Of a stretch of 64,000 bases of DNA, positions 1 through 9,107 are shown piece after piece. Origin of the DNA: CAWKCE01 sp032127035 (lineage in GTDB: Bacteria > Actinomycetota > Actinomycetes > JAHEKZ01); contig CAWKCE010000005.1 in NCBI GenBank assembly GCA_963848085.1, forward strand, positions 620,001 to 684,000, written 5' to 3'. The notes beneath the pieces were generated by a model. That model was not told the origin of the DNA. It saw only the letters and a list, made by a program, of their open reading frames with translations, and did not search any database. Position numbers and translations under genes: made by a program. Positions within the stretch are counted from its first letter, which is position 1. Each line of letters begins with the position of its first letter.

Positions 1-345
1 CACCACGGTCGTCCCGTAGGCCTCCCAGCGGATCTCGCCCCTGCTGACTCCGACGCCCGCCAGATGCTCTGACCAGGCCTCGACCTCGGCGGCATCGCGG
101 CAGGCGACGGACAGATGGTCGAGTCCCACCCTCGTCGGCTCGAACCGGTCGCCATCGGCGGTCGCGTCGTGCTGAGTCAGCCCCACCACGACGCCCCCGT
201 GGCTGCGCACGAGCACTCGACGCCAGCTGTCGCCCTCGCGGCGCGCCACCACCTCTGCGTCCAGCGCCCGGCAGTACCAGACCGCGCTGGCCTCGGCGTC
301 CGTGACGGACAAGGTGACGTGGTGGAAGGCGGAAGCATCAGGCAC
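1..345 (-). CDS. VOC (glyoxalase/bleomycin resistance) family protein, partial
   Basis: About 115 residues of the N-terminal part are visible; the gene runs off the left edge. The protein starts VPDASAFHHVTLSV and has a second half-repeat beginning VGLDHLSVACRD, the paired beta-alpha-beta-beta-beta pattern of vicinal-oxygen-chelate proteins. The GTG at 343-345 is preceded by a GGCAGGA-like ribosome site. Substrate unknown; family members include metal-dependent lyases, dioxygenases and drug-binding proteins. It sits alone, reading outward from the window. Confidence 0.75.
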   Translation of the reverse strand, partial: MPDASAFHHVTLSVTDAEASAVWYCRALDAEVVARREGDSWRRVLVRSHGGVVVGLTQHDATADGDRFEPTRVGLDHLSVACRDAAEVEAWSEHLAGVGVSRGEIRWEAYGTTVV

Positions 346-399
346 GACTGAATCCTGCCAGTCGGGCCGCGGAGCGCGCCGGTGCCGAGAACGACCGGT

Positions 400-897
400 C
401 TACCACCCGTTTCCCGCGGATCGCCCACCCTGGGCCAGCTGACGGGCGCACGACACGAGGTTCACCACGACCGTGACCAGCGAGCCCACGATCCCGATCA
501 CCAGCACGAACCGGGTGAGGGCTGCCCAGTCGAACCCGTAGGCGCTGAAGTCGAACGGGAAGACGACCAGGATCGCCCACGTTACGACGAAGCCCACGGC
601 CGCGGTCAGCGCGTCGCCGAGCGCCTTGAACCAGCGGGGGTCGTAGGCGAGGAAGACGACGTTGACGATCACCGAGATCACCAGCGAGGCGTTGACCAAG
701 CCGACCACGCTCTCGGTGTCGAGGGTGAGGAAGGGAACGGCATCCCAACCTGGCCACCGGTTCACCGCTACCAGGATCGCCAGGTTGACCACGACCGCGA
801 CGACGTAGCCGAACCGGCGCGACGGCCGGGACGGCCGGGACGGCCGATCCTTCGGTGGCGCTTCCTGTGGGTACGACGACAGCGTCTCAGTGGTCAT
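400..897 (-). CDS. hypothetical four-helix membrane protein
   Basis: 165 residues from an ATG at 895-897. After a basic, proline-rich cytoplasmic head (repeated RPS), there are about four hydrophobic segments (roughly residues 29-46, 63-84, 96-113 and 129-147). A WFKALGDALTAAVGFVVTWAIL segment resembles small uncharacterised actinobacterial membrane proteins. No catalytic motif seen. Its stop lies 54 bases from the start of the VOC gene, so the two could be co-transcribed leftward. Confidence 0.7.
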   Translation of the reverse strand: MTTETLSSYPQEAPPKDRPSRPSRPSRRFGYVVAVVVNLAILVAVNRWPGWDAVPFLTLDTESVVGLVNASLVISVIVNVVFLAYDPRWFKALGDALTAAVGFVVTWAILVVFPFDFSAYGFDWAALTRFVLVIGIVGSLVTVVVNLVSCARQLAQGGRSAGNGW

Positions 898-1020
898 CGG
901 AGGCCTCCTCGGACATCCGGCTCACTGTCGACGCTAGTGAGCAGCTGTCCGACAGGTCAGGGCCGGATGTCACGTCCGGCGACCCACGGTCGCCGACCGC
1001 AGGTCCGGTGGGGGGACGGC

Positions 1021-1057
1021 GAGACCCCCGACCGTGATCGGGCTGGTCGGGGGTCTC
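1021..1057 (-). terminator. hairpin terminator downstream of tRNA-Leu
   Basis: A perfect 13-bp inverted repeat (GAGACCCCCGACC at 1021-1033, GGTCGGGGGTCTC at 1045-1057) has an 11-base loop. It begins 9 bases past the 3' end of the leftward tRNA-Leu gene. There is no clear U-tract, which is common in high-GC Actinomycetota. Confidence 0.75.
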
Positions 1058-1065
1058 GTGGTCGT

Positions 1066-1148
1066 GCGCGAGGGGGGAGTTGAACCCCCATGCCCTTTCG
1101 GGCACACGGACCTGAACCGTGCGCGTCTGCCTATTCCGCCACTCGCGC
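1066..1148 (-). tRNA. tRNA-Leu (anticodon CAG)
   Basis: Read on the minus strand: acceptor GCGCGAG pairs with CTCGCGC, anticodon CAG lies in the loop between ACGG and CCGT, a long class II variable arm (GTGCCCGAAAGGGCAT) follows, then a GTTCAACTC T-loop. 83 bases, CCA not encoded. Decodes CUG leucine codons. Confidence 0.95.
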
Positions 1149-1291
1149 TCAGAGAAGCCCGCTCAGGTTATCACCGGGGAAAGGGCGGCCAGCGCGGCGG
1201 GACGAGGCACCCTGGACCGCTGGCTACGATCGTCGGACGGTCCCGTCGCCACAGCGCGTGGGTGTTCTCCGAGCCTGACAGGGAGGTGACG

Positions 1292-1963
1292 ATGGGCGTT
1301 CTCGACCGGTTCGAGCGTCGCATCGACCGCCTGGTCAGCGGCGCGTTCGCGCGCGCGTTCAAGGCCGAGGTCCAGCCCGTCGAGATCGCCAGCGCCCTGC
1401 AACGGGAGTGCGACGACAAGGCCGCGATCGTCGGTCGCGGCCGAACCATGGTGCCCAACGAGTTCCACGTGGAGCTCGGCCCGAGCGACTTCGAACGGCT
1501 GGCGACGTATCTGGTGCCCCTGTCCACCGAGCTCGCCGACGTCGTCCGGGAGCATGCCGGGGAGCAGGGCTACGCGCTCGTCGGTCCGGTGGCAGTCACG
1601 CTCCAGGAGTCTGAGGCCCTCGAGACCGGGGTCTTCCGCGTGGTGAGTGAAGCCGTCCCCGGTGACATACCGGCCACGCCGCTACTCCCCAACGTCCGGC
1701 TGGAGACCGGCGGCAGGAGCATCCCGCTCACCTCCGACCAGGTCATCATCGGCCGGGGCACCGATGCGGACGTTCGCATCGACGATGCAGGAGTGTCACG
1801 ACGGCACGCCATCATCCGGCTGAGCCCCACGCCCACCGTGAGTGACCTGGGCTCGACCAACGGCACCATCGTCGACGGCATCCGCGTCGACGAGGCCGAC
1901 CTCGTCGACGGGACGTCGGTGATGGTCGGCAGCAGCACCATGGTGTTCAGGTACGGGGCCTAG
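1292..1963 (+). CDS. fhaA: FhaA, FHA-domain protein (DUF3662 + FHA)
   Basis: 223 residues. The N-terminal DUF3662 domain begins MGVLDRFERRIDRLV and contains the VQPVEIASALQREC motif. The C-terminal FHA domain (about residues 140-220) carries the phosphothreonine-binding signature GRGTDADV, SRRHA and DLGSTNGT. ATG at 1292 follows a GGGAGG ribosome site. In mycobacteria FhaA binds the phosphorylated MurJ-linked pseudokinase and restrains peptidoglycan synthesis. This form lacks the long middle linker of the about 527-residue M. tuberculosis protein, as usual outside mycobacteria. First gene of the fhaA-fhaB-pstP-rodA-pbpA-pknB operon. Confidence 0.93.
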   Translation: MGVLDRFERRIDRLVSGAFARAFKAEVQPVEIASALQRECDDKAAIVGRGRTMVPNEFHVELGPSDFERLATYLVPLSTELADVVREHAGEQGYALVGPVAVTLQESEALETGVFRVVSEAVPGDIPATPLLPNVRLETGGRSIPLTSDQVIIGRGTDADVRIDDAGVSRRHAIIRLSPTPTVSDLGSTNGTIVDGIRVDEADLVDGTSVMVGSSTMVFRYGA

Positions 1964-1965
1964 CG

Positions 1966-2478
1966 GTGTCCGAGCTCACCCTCACCGTCATCCGGCTCGG
2001 CTTCCTGGCGGTGCTGTGGGCGTTCATCTTGACGCTGGCCGGCGTCATGCGCTCCGACCTGTTCGGCCAGCGGATCAGTCGAAGCGCGACCGCGCAGCCA
2101 CGCACCCCCAAGCCGGCGCGGAGCGCCACCAGCACGCCCAAGGGCCAACCCCCGAAACAGCCCAAGCAGCCGCGGGCCAAGCGCGGGGCACCCCGCGTCA
2201 TGGTCGTGCTCGAAGGGTCATTGAAGGGCACCGAGATCTCGCTCGCCGGGGCTCCCATCACGATCGGTCGCGCCAGCGACTCGACTCTGGTGCTGAACGA
2301 CGACTACGCATCCAACCGCCACGCACGGCTGTACCCCCACGAGGGCGTGTGGGTCGTGGAGGACCTGGGGTCCACAAACGGCACCTACCTCGACCGGATG
2401 CGCCTCACGGCGCCCACCGTCGTCTCGCCCGGCACCCCGATCCGCGTCGGCAAGACCGTCTTCGAGCTGCGGCGGTAG
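1966..2478 (+). CDS. fhaB: FhaB (FipA-like), membrane-anchored FHA protein
   Basis: 170 residues from a GTG two bases after the fhaA stop. One N-terminal transmembrane helix (about residues 5-27) is followed by a Lys/Pro/Arg-rich linker and a C-terminal FHA domain with IGRASDSTLVL, SNRHARL and DLGSTNGTYLDR. FHA domains dock threonine-phosphorylated partners; mycobacterial FhaB is a PknA/PknB target that links to cell division. Its position between fhaA and pstP is conserved throughout Actinomycetota. Confidence 0.93.
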   Translation: MSELTLTVIRLGFLAVLWAFILTLAGVMRSDLFGQRISRSATAQPRTPKPARSATSTPKGQPPKQPKQPRAKRGAPRVMVVLEGSLKGTEISLAGAPITIGRASDSTLVLNDDYASNRHARLYPHEGVWVVEDLGSTNGTYLDRMRLTAPTVVSPGTPIRVGKTVFELRR

Positions 2479-2480
2479 GA

Positions 2481-3752
2481 GTGACCACCCTCACCCTGCA
2501 TTTCGCCGCCGCGTCCGACGTCGGGCTGGTGCGCGACAACAACGAGGACTCCGGCTACGCGGGAACCCACCTCCTGGTCGTCGCCGACGGCATGGGCGGA
2601 GCCGCAGCCGGCGAGGTCGCCAGTTCGGTCGCGGTCGCCGCGCTCGCGCGGCTGGACGACGACGACCCCGGCAGCGACCTCCTCGAGGCCCTCGCCCAGG
2701 CGGTCAAGCGAGCCGAGGAACAGCTCGCTGCGCTCGTCGACGCGCAGCCGACGCTGAGCGGGATGGGCACCACGCTCACCGCCCTTCTGCGCTCCGGGTC
2801 CCGGCTCGGTCTGCTGCACATCGGCGACTCGCGGGCCTACCTCATGCGCGGCGGAGAGCTGGGTCCGATCACGCGCGACCACACCCTGGTGCAGAGCCTC
2901 ATCGACGCCGGTCGGCTCACCAAGGACGAGGCACAGACGCACCCGCAGCGCAGCATTCTGACTCGGACCCTCGACGGAACCCATCCGGCGCAGCCGGACC
3001 TGTCGGTGCGCGAGCTCGAGAGCGGTGATCGTCTCCTGGTGTGCAGCGACGGGCTGTCCGGTGTGGTCTCCGAGGAGACCATCGCCGAGACCCTCACCTC
3101 GCACGTCGACCCGCAGGACGCTGTCGACACCCTGGTTGCCCTGGCCCTGAAGGGCGGTGGGCCGGACAACGTGACGTGTGTGATCGCTGACGTCGTCCCC
3201 GTCGACTTCGACGCCTCTGACGAGGACGACGTCGTCGAGGAGGACTCCGCCCTGGCGGTCGGTGCCGTCAGCCAGCGTCGCGCCTCGCGGAGACTGCAGC
3301 TTCCCGACACTCCTGCCGGCCGGGCGGCCGCACTCGTCGCGGGCTCAGCAGCCGCTCCAATGGTGCGCTCGAGCCGACGCCATCGTCGGCGGGTCGTCCT
3401 GCTGACTGCGCTGGGCATGCTTGTGGTCGGCGTGATCGTCGGTGCCCTCTTCGGCTGGTATGCGTGGGCGCGTCAGCAGTACTTCGTCGCCACGTCAGAG
3501 ACGGACGCCGGTGTCGTCGTCGCCGTCTACCGCGGTCCGGCCGAGCAGCTGTTCGGCATCAAGTTCTCCGAGCTCGTCTCGCAGACCGACCTGCTCGTCG
3601 CCGAGCTTCCCGAGTTCGAGCAGGAGCAGCTGGCTACGACCATCCCGGCGCGCGGCCCCGACGACGCGGATGCGATCGTCCAGCGGCTGCAGGAAGAAGC
3701 GCTGGCGTGCGCGGCGGCCAAACCGCCCGCGGGCTGCCCGGAGTCGCCGTGA
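2481..3752 (+). CDS. pstP: PstP, PP2C-type Ser/Thr protein phosphatase
   Basis: 423 residues from a GTG two bases after the fhaB stop. The cytoplasmic PP2C domain (about 1-235) has the metal-binding motifs RDNNEDS, VADGMGGAAAGE, CSDGLSGVV and GGPDNVTCV. A basic juxtamembrane stretch and one transmembrane helix (about 315-337) lead to an extracellular tail of about 85 residues. It dephosphorylates PknB and its substrates. The stop overlaps the next start by 4 bases, suggesting translational coupling. Confidence 0.95.
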   Translation: MTTLTLHFAAASDVGLVRDNNEDSGYAGTHLLVVADGMGGAAAGEVASSVAVAALARLDDDDPGSDLLEALAQAVKRAEEQLAALVDAQPTLSGMGTTLTALLRSGSRLGLLHIGDSRAYLMRGGELGPITRDHTLVQSLIDAGRLTKDEAQTHPQRSILTRTLDGTHPAQPDLSVRELESGDRLLVCSDGLSGVVSEETIAETLTSHVDPQDAVDTLVALALKGGGPDNVTCVIADVVPVDFDASDEDDVVEEDSALAVGAVSQRRASRRLQLPDTPAGRAAALVAGSAAAPMVRSSRRHRRRVVLLTALGMLVVGVIVGALFGWYAWARQQYFVATSETDAGVVVAVYRGPAEQLFGIKFSELVSQTDLLVAELPEFEQEQLATTIPARGPDDADAIVQRLQEEALACAAAKPPAGCPESP

Positions 3753-5134
3753 GCGTCGACTCGCCGGTCGCCCCGGCCACCATTCGCCAGCAGAGCCCGC
3801 GCCGCCGCCGGGGCACCGAGCTGATGCTGCTGCTGTTTGGCTACGGGCTCAGCCTGCTGGCGTTCGCCCAAGCCGACCTCGTCGTGCTGGACGCGCTCGG
3901 GCCGCAGTTCGTGCCGTTCGCAGTGACACTGGGTTCCTGCATCGTGGTCGCCCACGTCGCGCTGCGAAGACTTGCCCCATACGCCGACCCGGTGCTCCTG
4001 CCCGTCGTCACGCTGCTCAACGGTTTGGGCCTGGCGATGATCCACCGCCTCGACCTCGCCGACGGCAGCGGCGTCACCGCGGCTGACACCGACTTCACCC
4101 CGCAGCTCGGCTGGACGTTGCTCGGCACGCTTCTGTTCGTCCTGGTCCTCCTGGTGATCCGCGACCATCGCGTCCTGCAGCGCTACACGTACACCGCAAT
4201 GCTGGTGGGAATGGCGCTGCTCGTCATGCCGCTCCTGCCGGTGATCGGCACCGAGATCAACGGGGCGCGCATCTGGATTCGCGTCGACCTCGGTGCGATC
4301 TCGCTGTCCTTCCAGCCGGCCGAGGTCGCCAAGATCGTCCTCATCGTCTTCTTCGCCGGGTACCTCGTGCAGAAACGCGACGTTCTTGCGCTCGCGCGCA
4401 GCCGAGTGCTCGGTATCGACCTACCGAGGGGCCGGGACCTCGGTCCGATTCTGCTCGCGTGGGTCGCCAGCCTGGCCGTCCTGGTCTTCCAGCGCGATCT
4501 GGGGACCTCACTGTTGTTCTTCGGGTTGTTCGTGATGCTGCTCTACATCGCTACCGAGCGGGTCTCGTGGCTGGCGATCGGGGCAGTGCTGTTCACCCTT
4601 GGAGCCACGGTGGCCTACCAAGCGTTCAGCCATGTCCAGCTCCGCGTCGGGATCTGGCTCGACCCGTTCACCGACGAGACCGGGGACGGGTACCAGATCG
4701 CGCAGAGCCTGTACGGGCTCGCCACCGGTGGGCTGCTCGGTGTCGGCATCGGGCAAGGTCACCCGGACTTTGTCCCGTTTGCCAAGACCGACTTCATCGC
4801 GACAGCGTTCGGCGAGGAGCTCGGGCTCACCGGGCTGATGGCGATCATCGTGCTGTACGCAGTGATCGTCGAGCGAGGCCTGCGGACGGCAGTCGCGGTT
4901 CGCGACCCGTTCGGCAAGCTGCTGGCGGCCGGCCTGTCCCTCGCGGTCGGCCTCCAGGTGTTCGTCGTGATCGGCGGGGTGACCAAGCTGATCCCGCTCA
5001 CCGGGCTCACCACTCCGTTCCTGTCGTACGGCGGGTCGTCGCTGGTGGCCAACTGGATGCTCGTCGCCCTGCTCATGCGGGTGAGTGACGCAGCCAGGAG
5101 ACCGACGCGGCCGACACCGGCGAGTACCCGGTGA
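3749..5134 (+). CDS. rodA: RodA/FtsW family SEDS peptidoglycan glycosyltransferase
   Basis: 461 residues, about ten or more membrane helices. SEDS hallmarks are present: FQPAEVAKI, the FQRDLGTS segment with the putative catalytic Asp, and PLTGLTTPFLSYGGSS near the C-terminus. It polymerises lipid II glycan strands together with a class B PBP. The GTG overlaps the pstP stop (GTGA), and its own stop overlaps pbpA. By position this is the RodA paralogue; an FtsW should be encoded in the dcw cluster outside the window. Confidence 0.94.
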   Translation: MSVDSPVAPATIRQQSPRRRRGTELMLLLFGYGLSLLAFAQADLVVLDALGPQFVPFAVTLGSCIVVAHVALRRLAPYADPVLLPVVTLLNGLGLAMIHRLDLADGSGVTAADTDFTPQLGWTLLGTLLFVLVLLVIRDHRVLQRYTYTAMLVGMALLVMPLLPVIGTEINGARIWIRVDLGAISLSFQPAEVAKIVLIVFFAGYLVQKRDVLALARSRVLGIDLPRGRDLGPILLAWVASLAVLVFQRDLGTSLLFFGLFVMLLYIATERVSWLAIGAVLFTLGATVAYQAFSHVQLRVGIWLDPFTDETGDGYQIAQSLYGLATGGLLGVGIGQGHPDFVPFAKTDFIATAFGEELGLTGLMAIIVLYAVIVERGLRTAVAVRDPFGKLLAAGLSLAVGLQVFVVIGGVTKLIPLTGLTTPFLSYGGSSLVANWMLVALLMRVSDAARRPTRPTPASTR

Positions 5135-6570
5135 ACACCACCATCCGCCGCTCCGCGCTGCTGGTCGGGGCGTTGTTCCTTGCCCTGCTGCTCAATGCGA
5201 ACTACATCGCGGTCGTGAACAACGACGCACTCCGCAACCGGGCCGGGAACAGTCGCCTCATCATCGAGGAGTACGACCACGAGCGCGGGTCGATCCTGGT
5301 GGGTCGGCGCGCGGTCGCCAAGTCCGTCGAGACCGCCGACCGGCTGAAGTATCTCCGCACGTACAGCGACGGGCCGCTGTTCGCCCCCATCACCGGCTAC
5401 TACTCCGTCTACGGCGCCACCGCCATCGAGCGATCAGAGAACAGCCTGCTGGCGGGCACGGACAACCGGCTCTTCGTTGACCGGCTCACCAACCTGTTCA
5501 CGGGCAGAGAGCCCCAAGGTGGCAATGTCCTGCTCACCATCGACGCCGACGCCCAGCGAGCCGGCTACGACGGGCTCGGCGGCCAGGAGGGGGCGGTGGT
5601 CGCCCTCGACCCGCAGACCGGGGCAATCCTGGCGATGGTCTCCTCACCGTCGTTCGACCCCAACGAGCTAGCGGTGCCCGACCCGACCGCGGTGTCCAAG
5701 ACGTACGACGCACTGGTTGCCAACCCCGAGGATCCGCTGATCAACCGCTCGACCACCCAGCTGTACCCCCCGGGTTCGCTGTTCAAGGTGGTCGTGTCCG
5801 CAGCCGCGCTGTCCAGCGGTCAGTACTCCCCCGACACAGTCGTCCCCGGACCGGCCGCACTGAATCTGCCGGACACCGACCGCGTCATCACCAACTACTT
5901 CGACAGCCCATGCCTCGGCGGGCGCCTGACACTCACTCAGGCGCTGGCCATCTCGTGCAACACCGCGTTCGCCCAGATCGGGCTCGACCTCGGTGACACC
6001 GCACTGCGCAAACAGGCGGCGCTGTTCGGCTTCAACCGCCCCTTGGCGGTCCCCCTGCCGGTCGTTCCCAGCATCTACCCACCCGACCTGAACGCTCCGC
6101 AGACGGCGCAGAGCGCGATCGGCCAGTACGACGTGCGGGCAACGCCGATGCAGATGGCGATGGTCGCCGCGGGGATTGCCAACCAGGGTGTGGTCATGAA
6201 GCCCTACCTGGTGGCCGAGGAGCAGGCGCCTGACCTGTCGGTGCTGTCCGCCACGGAGCCTGCGGAGCTGTCCCGAGCGGTGACCCCCGCGGTCGCCGCC
6301 GAGCTGACCGACATGATGGTGGCCGTGGTGACCACCGGGACGGGTGTCAATGGCGCCATCCCCGGGGTATCCGTGGCCGGGAAGACCGGGACCGCGCAGG
6401 ACGGAAAACGACCCCCGCACGTGTGGTTCATGGCGTTCGCGCCGGCTGACGCACCGCAGGTGGCCGTGGCGGTGTTCGTGGAGAACGGTGGACGCTTGGG
6501 GAACCAGGCAACGGGGGGCGCGGTGGCAGCACCGATTGCCCGAGCAGTGATGGAGGCGATTCTGAAGTGA
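5131..6570 (+). CDS. pbpA: PbpA, class B penicillin-binding protein (transpeptidase)
   Basis: 479 residues, one N-terminal transmembrane anchor (about 8-28), a short PBP dimerisation region, then the transpeptidase domain. Catalytic motifs are intact: S216-L-F-K, S275-C-N and K418-T-G. It cross-links peptidoglycan and is the expected partner of the adjacent RodA. The GTG start overlaps the rodA stop and the TGA overlaps the pknB start, both by 4 bases. Confidence 0.95.
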   Translation: MNTTIRRSALLVGALFLALLLNANYIAVVNNDALRNRAGNSRLIIEEYDHERGSILVGRRAVAKSVETADRLKYLRTYSDGPLFAPITGYYSVYGATAIERSENSLLAGTDNRLFVDRLTNLFTGREPQGGNVLLTIDADAQRAGYDGLGGQEGAVVALDPQTGAILAMVSSPSFDPNELAVPDPTAVSKTYDALVANPEDPLINRSTTQLYPPGSLFKVVVSAAALSSGQYSPDTVVPGPAALNLPDTDRVITNYFDSPCLGGRLTLTQALAISCNTAFAQIGLDLGDTALRKQAALFGFNRPLAVPLPVVPSIYPPDLNAPQTAQSAIGQYDVRATPMQMAMVAAGIANQGVVMKPYLVAEEQAPDLSVLSATEPAELSRAVTPAVAAELTDMMVAVVTTGTGVNGAIPGVSVAGKTGTAQDGKRPPHVWFMAFAPADAPQVAVAVFVENGGRLGNQATGGAVAAPIARAVMEAILK

Positions 6571-8279
6571 ACGACGGCAGCGACACCCCCGGAGGCCCGG
6601 CGCAGCGGACGCTCGGCGACCGCTACCAGCTGGGCGAGGTCCTCGGCCAGGGCGGCATGGCCGAGGTCCGCAAGGGGCTGGACACCCGACTCAACCGTCC
6701 GGTCGCGGTCAAGATGCTGCGTAGCGACCTCGCCCGAGACCACGTCTTCCAGTCGCGATTCCGGCGAGAGGCGCAGTCCGCTGCCTCGCTGAACGCCCCA
6801 TCGATCGTGGCGGTGTACGACACCGGCGAGGACACGCTCGACGGCGCGCGGGTGCCGTACATCGTCATGGAGTACGTCGAGGGCCAGACCCTGCGGGACC
6901 TGCTGCGCTCGGGACAGCGCCTGCTTCCGTCCCGGGCTCTGGAGATCATGGACGGCGTCCTCGCTGCACTGGACTACAGCCACCGGCACGGCATCGTGCA
7001 CCGCGACGTCAAGCCCGCCAACGTCATGCTCACGCCTGCCGGGCAGGTCAAGGTGATGGACTTCGGCATCGCCCGGGCGGTCGAGGACTCCGCTGCCACC
7101 ATGACGCAGACCGCCAACGTGCTCGGAACCGCCCAGTACCTGTCGCCGGAGCAGGCTCGCGGCGAGACCGTGGACGCGCGGTCCGACATCTACTCGGCCG
7201 GCTGCCTGCTCTACGAGCTGTTGACCGGCCGGCCGCCGTTCCAGGGCGAGTCCCCGGTGGCCGTGGCCTACCAGCATGTCCGGGAGATGCCGATCGCGCC
7301 GTCGGTCCAGACGGCGGACATTGACGCCGGAGTCGACGCGATTGTCATGAAAGCGCTGGCCAAGAACCCGGAGAACCGGTACCAGTCCGCCGCGGAGATG
7401 CGCGACGACATCCGTCGGTCGGAGCTAGGAACGACTGTCGCCGCACCCCCGGTGATGGCCGAGCCCGTCACGCAGCCGATCGCGGCGATCGCCGCTGCAC
7501 CGGCGCGGGACGACTCGAAGCGTCGAACCGGTACCTATGTCGCCCTAGGTCTGGCGGCCGTGGCGGTCCTGGCCCTGTTCGGCTTCGCGGCCTGGGCATT
7601 GTTCGGCGGCAGCGGCAACAAGGTCCGCGTCCCCGACGTGCGTCAGCTGCCGCTGGCCGAGGCCACCCAGCTGCTCGAGGAGAAGGGGCTGATCGTCGGG
7701 CAGATCACCCCACAGGCGAACGAGGCGGACAAGGACACCGTGCTCGCCCAGAACCCGCTTCCGCAGGCGGAGCTCGAGGAAGGCGGGGCGGTTGACCTCA
7801 CGGTGTCGAGTGGCCCGGAACAGGTCGAGGTGCCAACGCTGGTCGGGCTGTCCCAAGGTGACGCCATCACGGCCCTGAACAACGCTGGTCTCGTCCTTGG
7901 CGACCTGAAGGACCGCAACTCCGACACGCCGGCCGGTCAGGTCCTGGCGGCCAAGCCCAACGAGGGGTCCCTCGTCGACGAGGGCTCGGCGGTGGACCTG
8001 GTGGTCAGCACCGGCCTGATCCGCGTCCCAGGGGTCGTCGGCGACACCGAGTCGCAAGCGCGAGCCACGCTGGTCAGCGTCGGCGGGTTCGACGTCGTCG
8101 TCATCGACCAGGAGTCCGCGACCGACACCCCCGGCACCGTCATCGCGCAGACGCCGACTGAGGGCACGCCGGTCCGGCAGGGGTCGGTGGTGACGATCAC
8201 GGTGGCCACCGAGCCACCGCCCACACCGACCCCCACACCGACGCCCACACCGACCGCTACCGCTACCGCCACCCCCTAG
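6567..8279 (+). CDS. pknB: PknB, PASTA-domain Ser/Thr protein kinase
   Basis: 570 residues. An active Hanks-type kinase domain (about 18-285) has Lys49 in VAVKM, HRD at 145-147, DFG at 165-167 and a Thr-rich activation loop (about 178-188). A transmembrane helix (about 324-347) precedes three extracellular PASTA repeats, which sense muropeptides or lipid II, and a Thr-Pro tail with Thr-Ala repeats. It ends the operon. No separate pknA lies between pbpA and pknB, unlike mycobacteria but like Streptomyces. Confidence 0.96.
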   Translation: MNDGSDTPGGPAQRTLGDRYQLGEVLGQGGMAEVRKGLDTRLNRPVAVKMLRSDLARDHVFQSRFRREAQSAASLNAPSIVAVYDTGEDTLDGARVPYIVMEYVEGQTLRDLLRSGQRLLPSRALEIMDGVLAALDYSHRHGIVHRDVKPANVMLTPAGQVKVMDFGIARAVEDSAATMTQTANVLGTAQYLSPEQARGETVDARSDIYSAGCLLYELLTGRPPFQGESPVAVAYQHVREMPIAPSVQTADIDAGVDAIVMKALAKNPENRYQSAAEMRDDIRRSELGTTVAAPPVMAEPVTQPIAAIAAAPARDDSKRRTGTYVALGLAAVAVLALFGFAAWALFGGSGNKVRVPDVRQLPLAEATQLLEEKGLIVGQITPQANEADKDTVLAQNPLPQAELEEGGAVDLTVSSGPEQVEVPTLVGLSQGDAITALNNAGLVLGDLKDRNSDTPAGQVLAAKPNEGSLVDEGSAVDLVVSTGLIRVPGVVGDTESQARATLVSVGGFDVVVIDQESATDTPGTVIAQTPTEGTPVRQGSVVTITVATEPPPTPTPTPTPTPTATATATP

Positions 8280-8295
8280 CGCGACGCGATGGCGG

Positions 8296-8919
8296 TCAGG
8301 GGAGGAGCACCGGGCTGAGGTGGGTGGAGCGTGGGACGGCCTCCGCGTCGCCGCACACCGCGAGCCAGTTGGCGAGCATGCGGTGCCCGCCCTCGGTCAG
8401 GACCGACTCCGGGTGGAACTGGACGCCCTCCACGGCAAGCTCGCGATGCCGCATCGCCATGATCACGCCGCTGCCGGTCGTCCCGGTCACCGACAAGACG
8501 TCGGGCACCGTCTCCGGCTGGACCGCCAACGAGTGGTACCTGGTCGCGGTGAAAGGGTCGGGCAGGCCGGCGAGCACCCCTTCGCCGTGGTGGTGCACCT
8601 TCGACGTCTTCCCGTGCAGCAGCTCCGGAGCCCGGTCCACCGTCGCCCCATAGGCAACGGCGATCGACTGCAGCCCGAGACACACCCCGAACAGCGGGAC
8701 CCGGCCGGCGCACTCCTGCACCATGGCGACGCACACTCCCGCCAGCTCCGGCGTCCCAGGCCCGGGGCTCAGCAGTACGCCGTCATAGGACAGCGCCTCG
8801 TCAGGCGCCACCGCGTCGTTCCGCCGGACGTCGCACTCGGCGCCGAGCTGGGCCAAGTACTGGACCAGGTTGTAGACGAAGCTGTCGTAGTTGTCGACGA
8901 CCAGAACACGCGCCCTCAT
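8296..8919 (-). CDS. pabA: glutamine amidotransferase subunit, PabA/TrpG type
   Basis: 207 residues. Class I amidotransferase with DNYDSFVYNLVQYL at the N-terminus, the oxyanion motif SPGPGTPELAG, nucleophile Cys80 in FGVCLGLQ and a C-terminal GVQFHPES histidine-glutamate. It supplies ammonia for aminodeoxychorismate (folate) or anthranilate (tryptophan) synthesis; the synthase subunit is not nearby, so the pathway is open. ATG at 8919 overlaps the upstream 62-aa gene by 4 bases. It converges on pknB with a 16-base gap. Confidence 0.9.
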   Translation of the reverse strand: MRARVLVVDNYDSFVYNLVQYLAQLGAECDVRRNDAVAPDEALSYDGVLLSPGPGTPELAGVCVAMVQECAGRVPLFGVCLGLQSIAVAYGATVDRAPELLHGKTSKVHHHGEGVLAGLPDPFTATRYHSLAVQPETVPDVLSVTGTTGSGVIMAMRHRELAVEGVQFHPESVLTEGGHRMLANWLAVCGDAEAVPRSTHLSPVLLP

Positions 8920-9104
8920 GATCCGGTCAGGCTAACCCCTGTGGCGGACTCGTCGACGGTGACGTCGGTGAACGGCAGGAACGGCTCGACCCATGGGAAG
9001 ACCCACAGGAACAGTGCCGCCACCACGAGGGCGACCAGCGCGAGCGCGACCACCACGCGGGCAGCCGTGGGCCCCGGCAGGTGACGCCAGATCCACGGGT
9101 ACAC
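8916..9104 (-). CDS. 62-residue single-pass membrane protein
   Basis: Starts at a GTG (9102-9104), three bases after the sortase stop, and overlaps pabA by 4 bases. One hydrophobic helix (about residues 14-37, VVVALALVALVVAALFLWVF) is followed by a short outside tail. No motif is recognised. Its tight packing between the sortase and pabA supports real translation; a role with the sortase is only a guess. Confidence 0.65.
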   Translation of the reverse strand: MYPWIWRHLPGPTAARVVVALALVALVVAALFLWVFPWVEPFLPFTDVTVDESATGVSLTGS

Positions 9105-9107
9105 CGG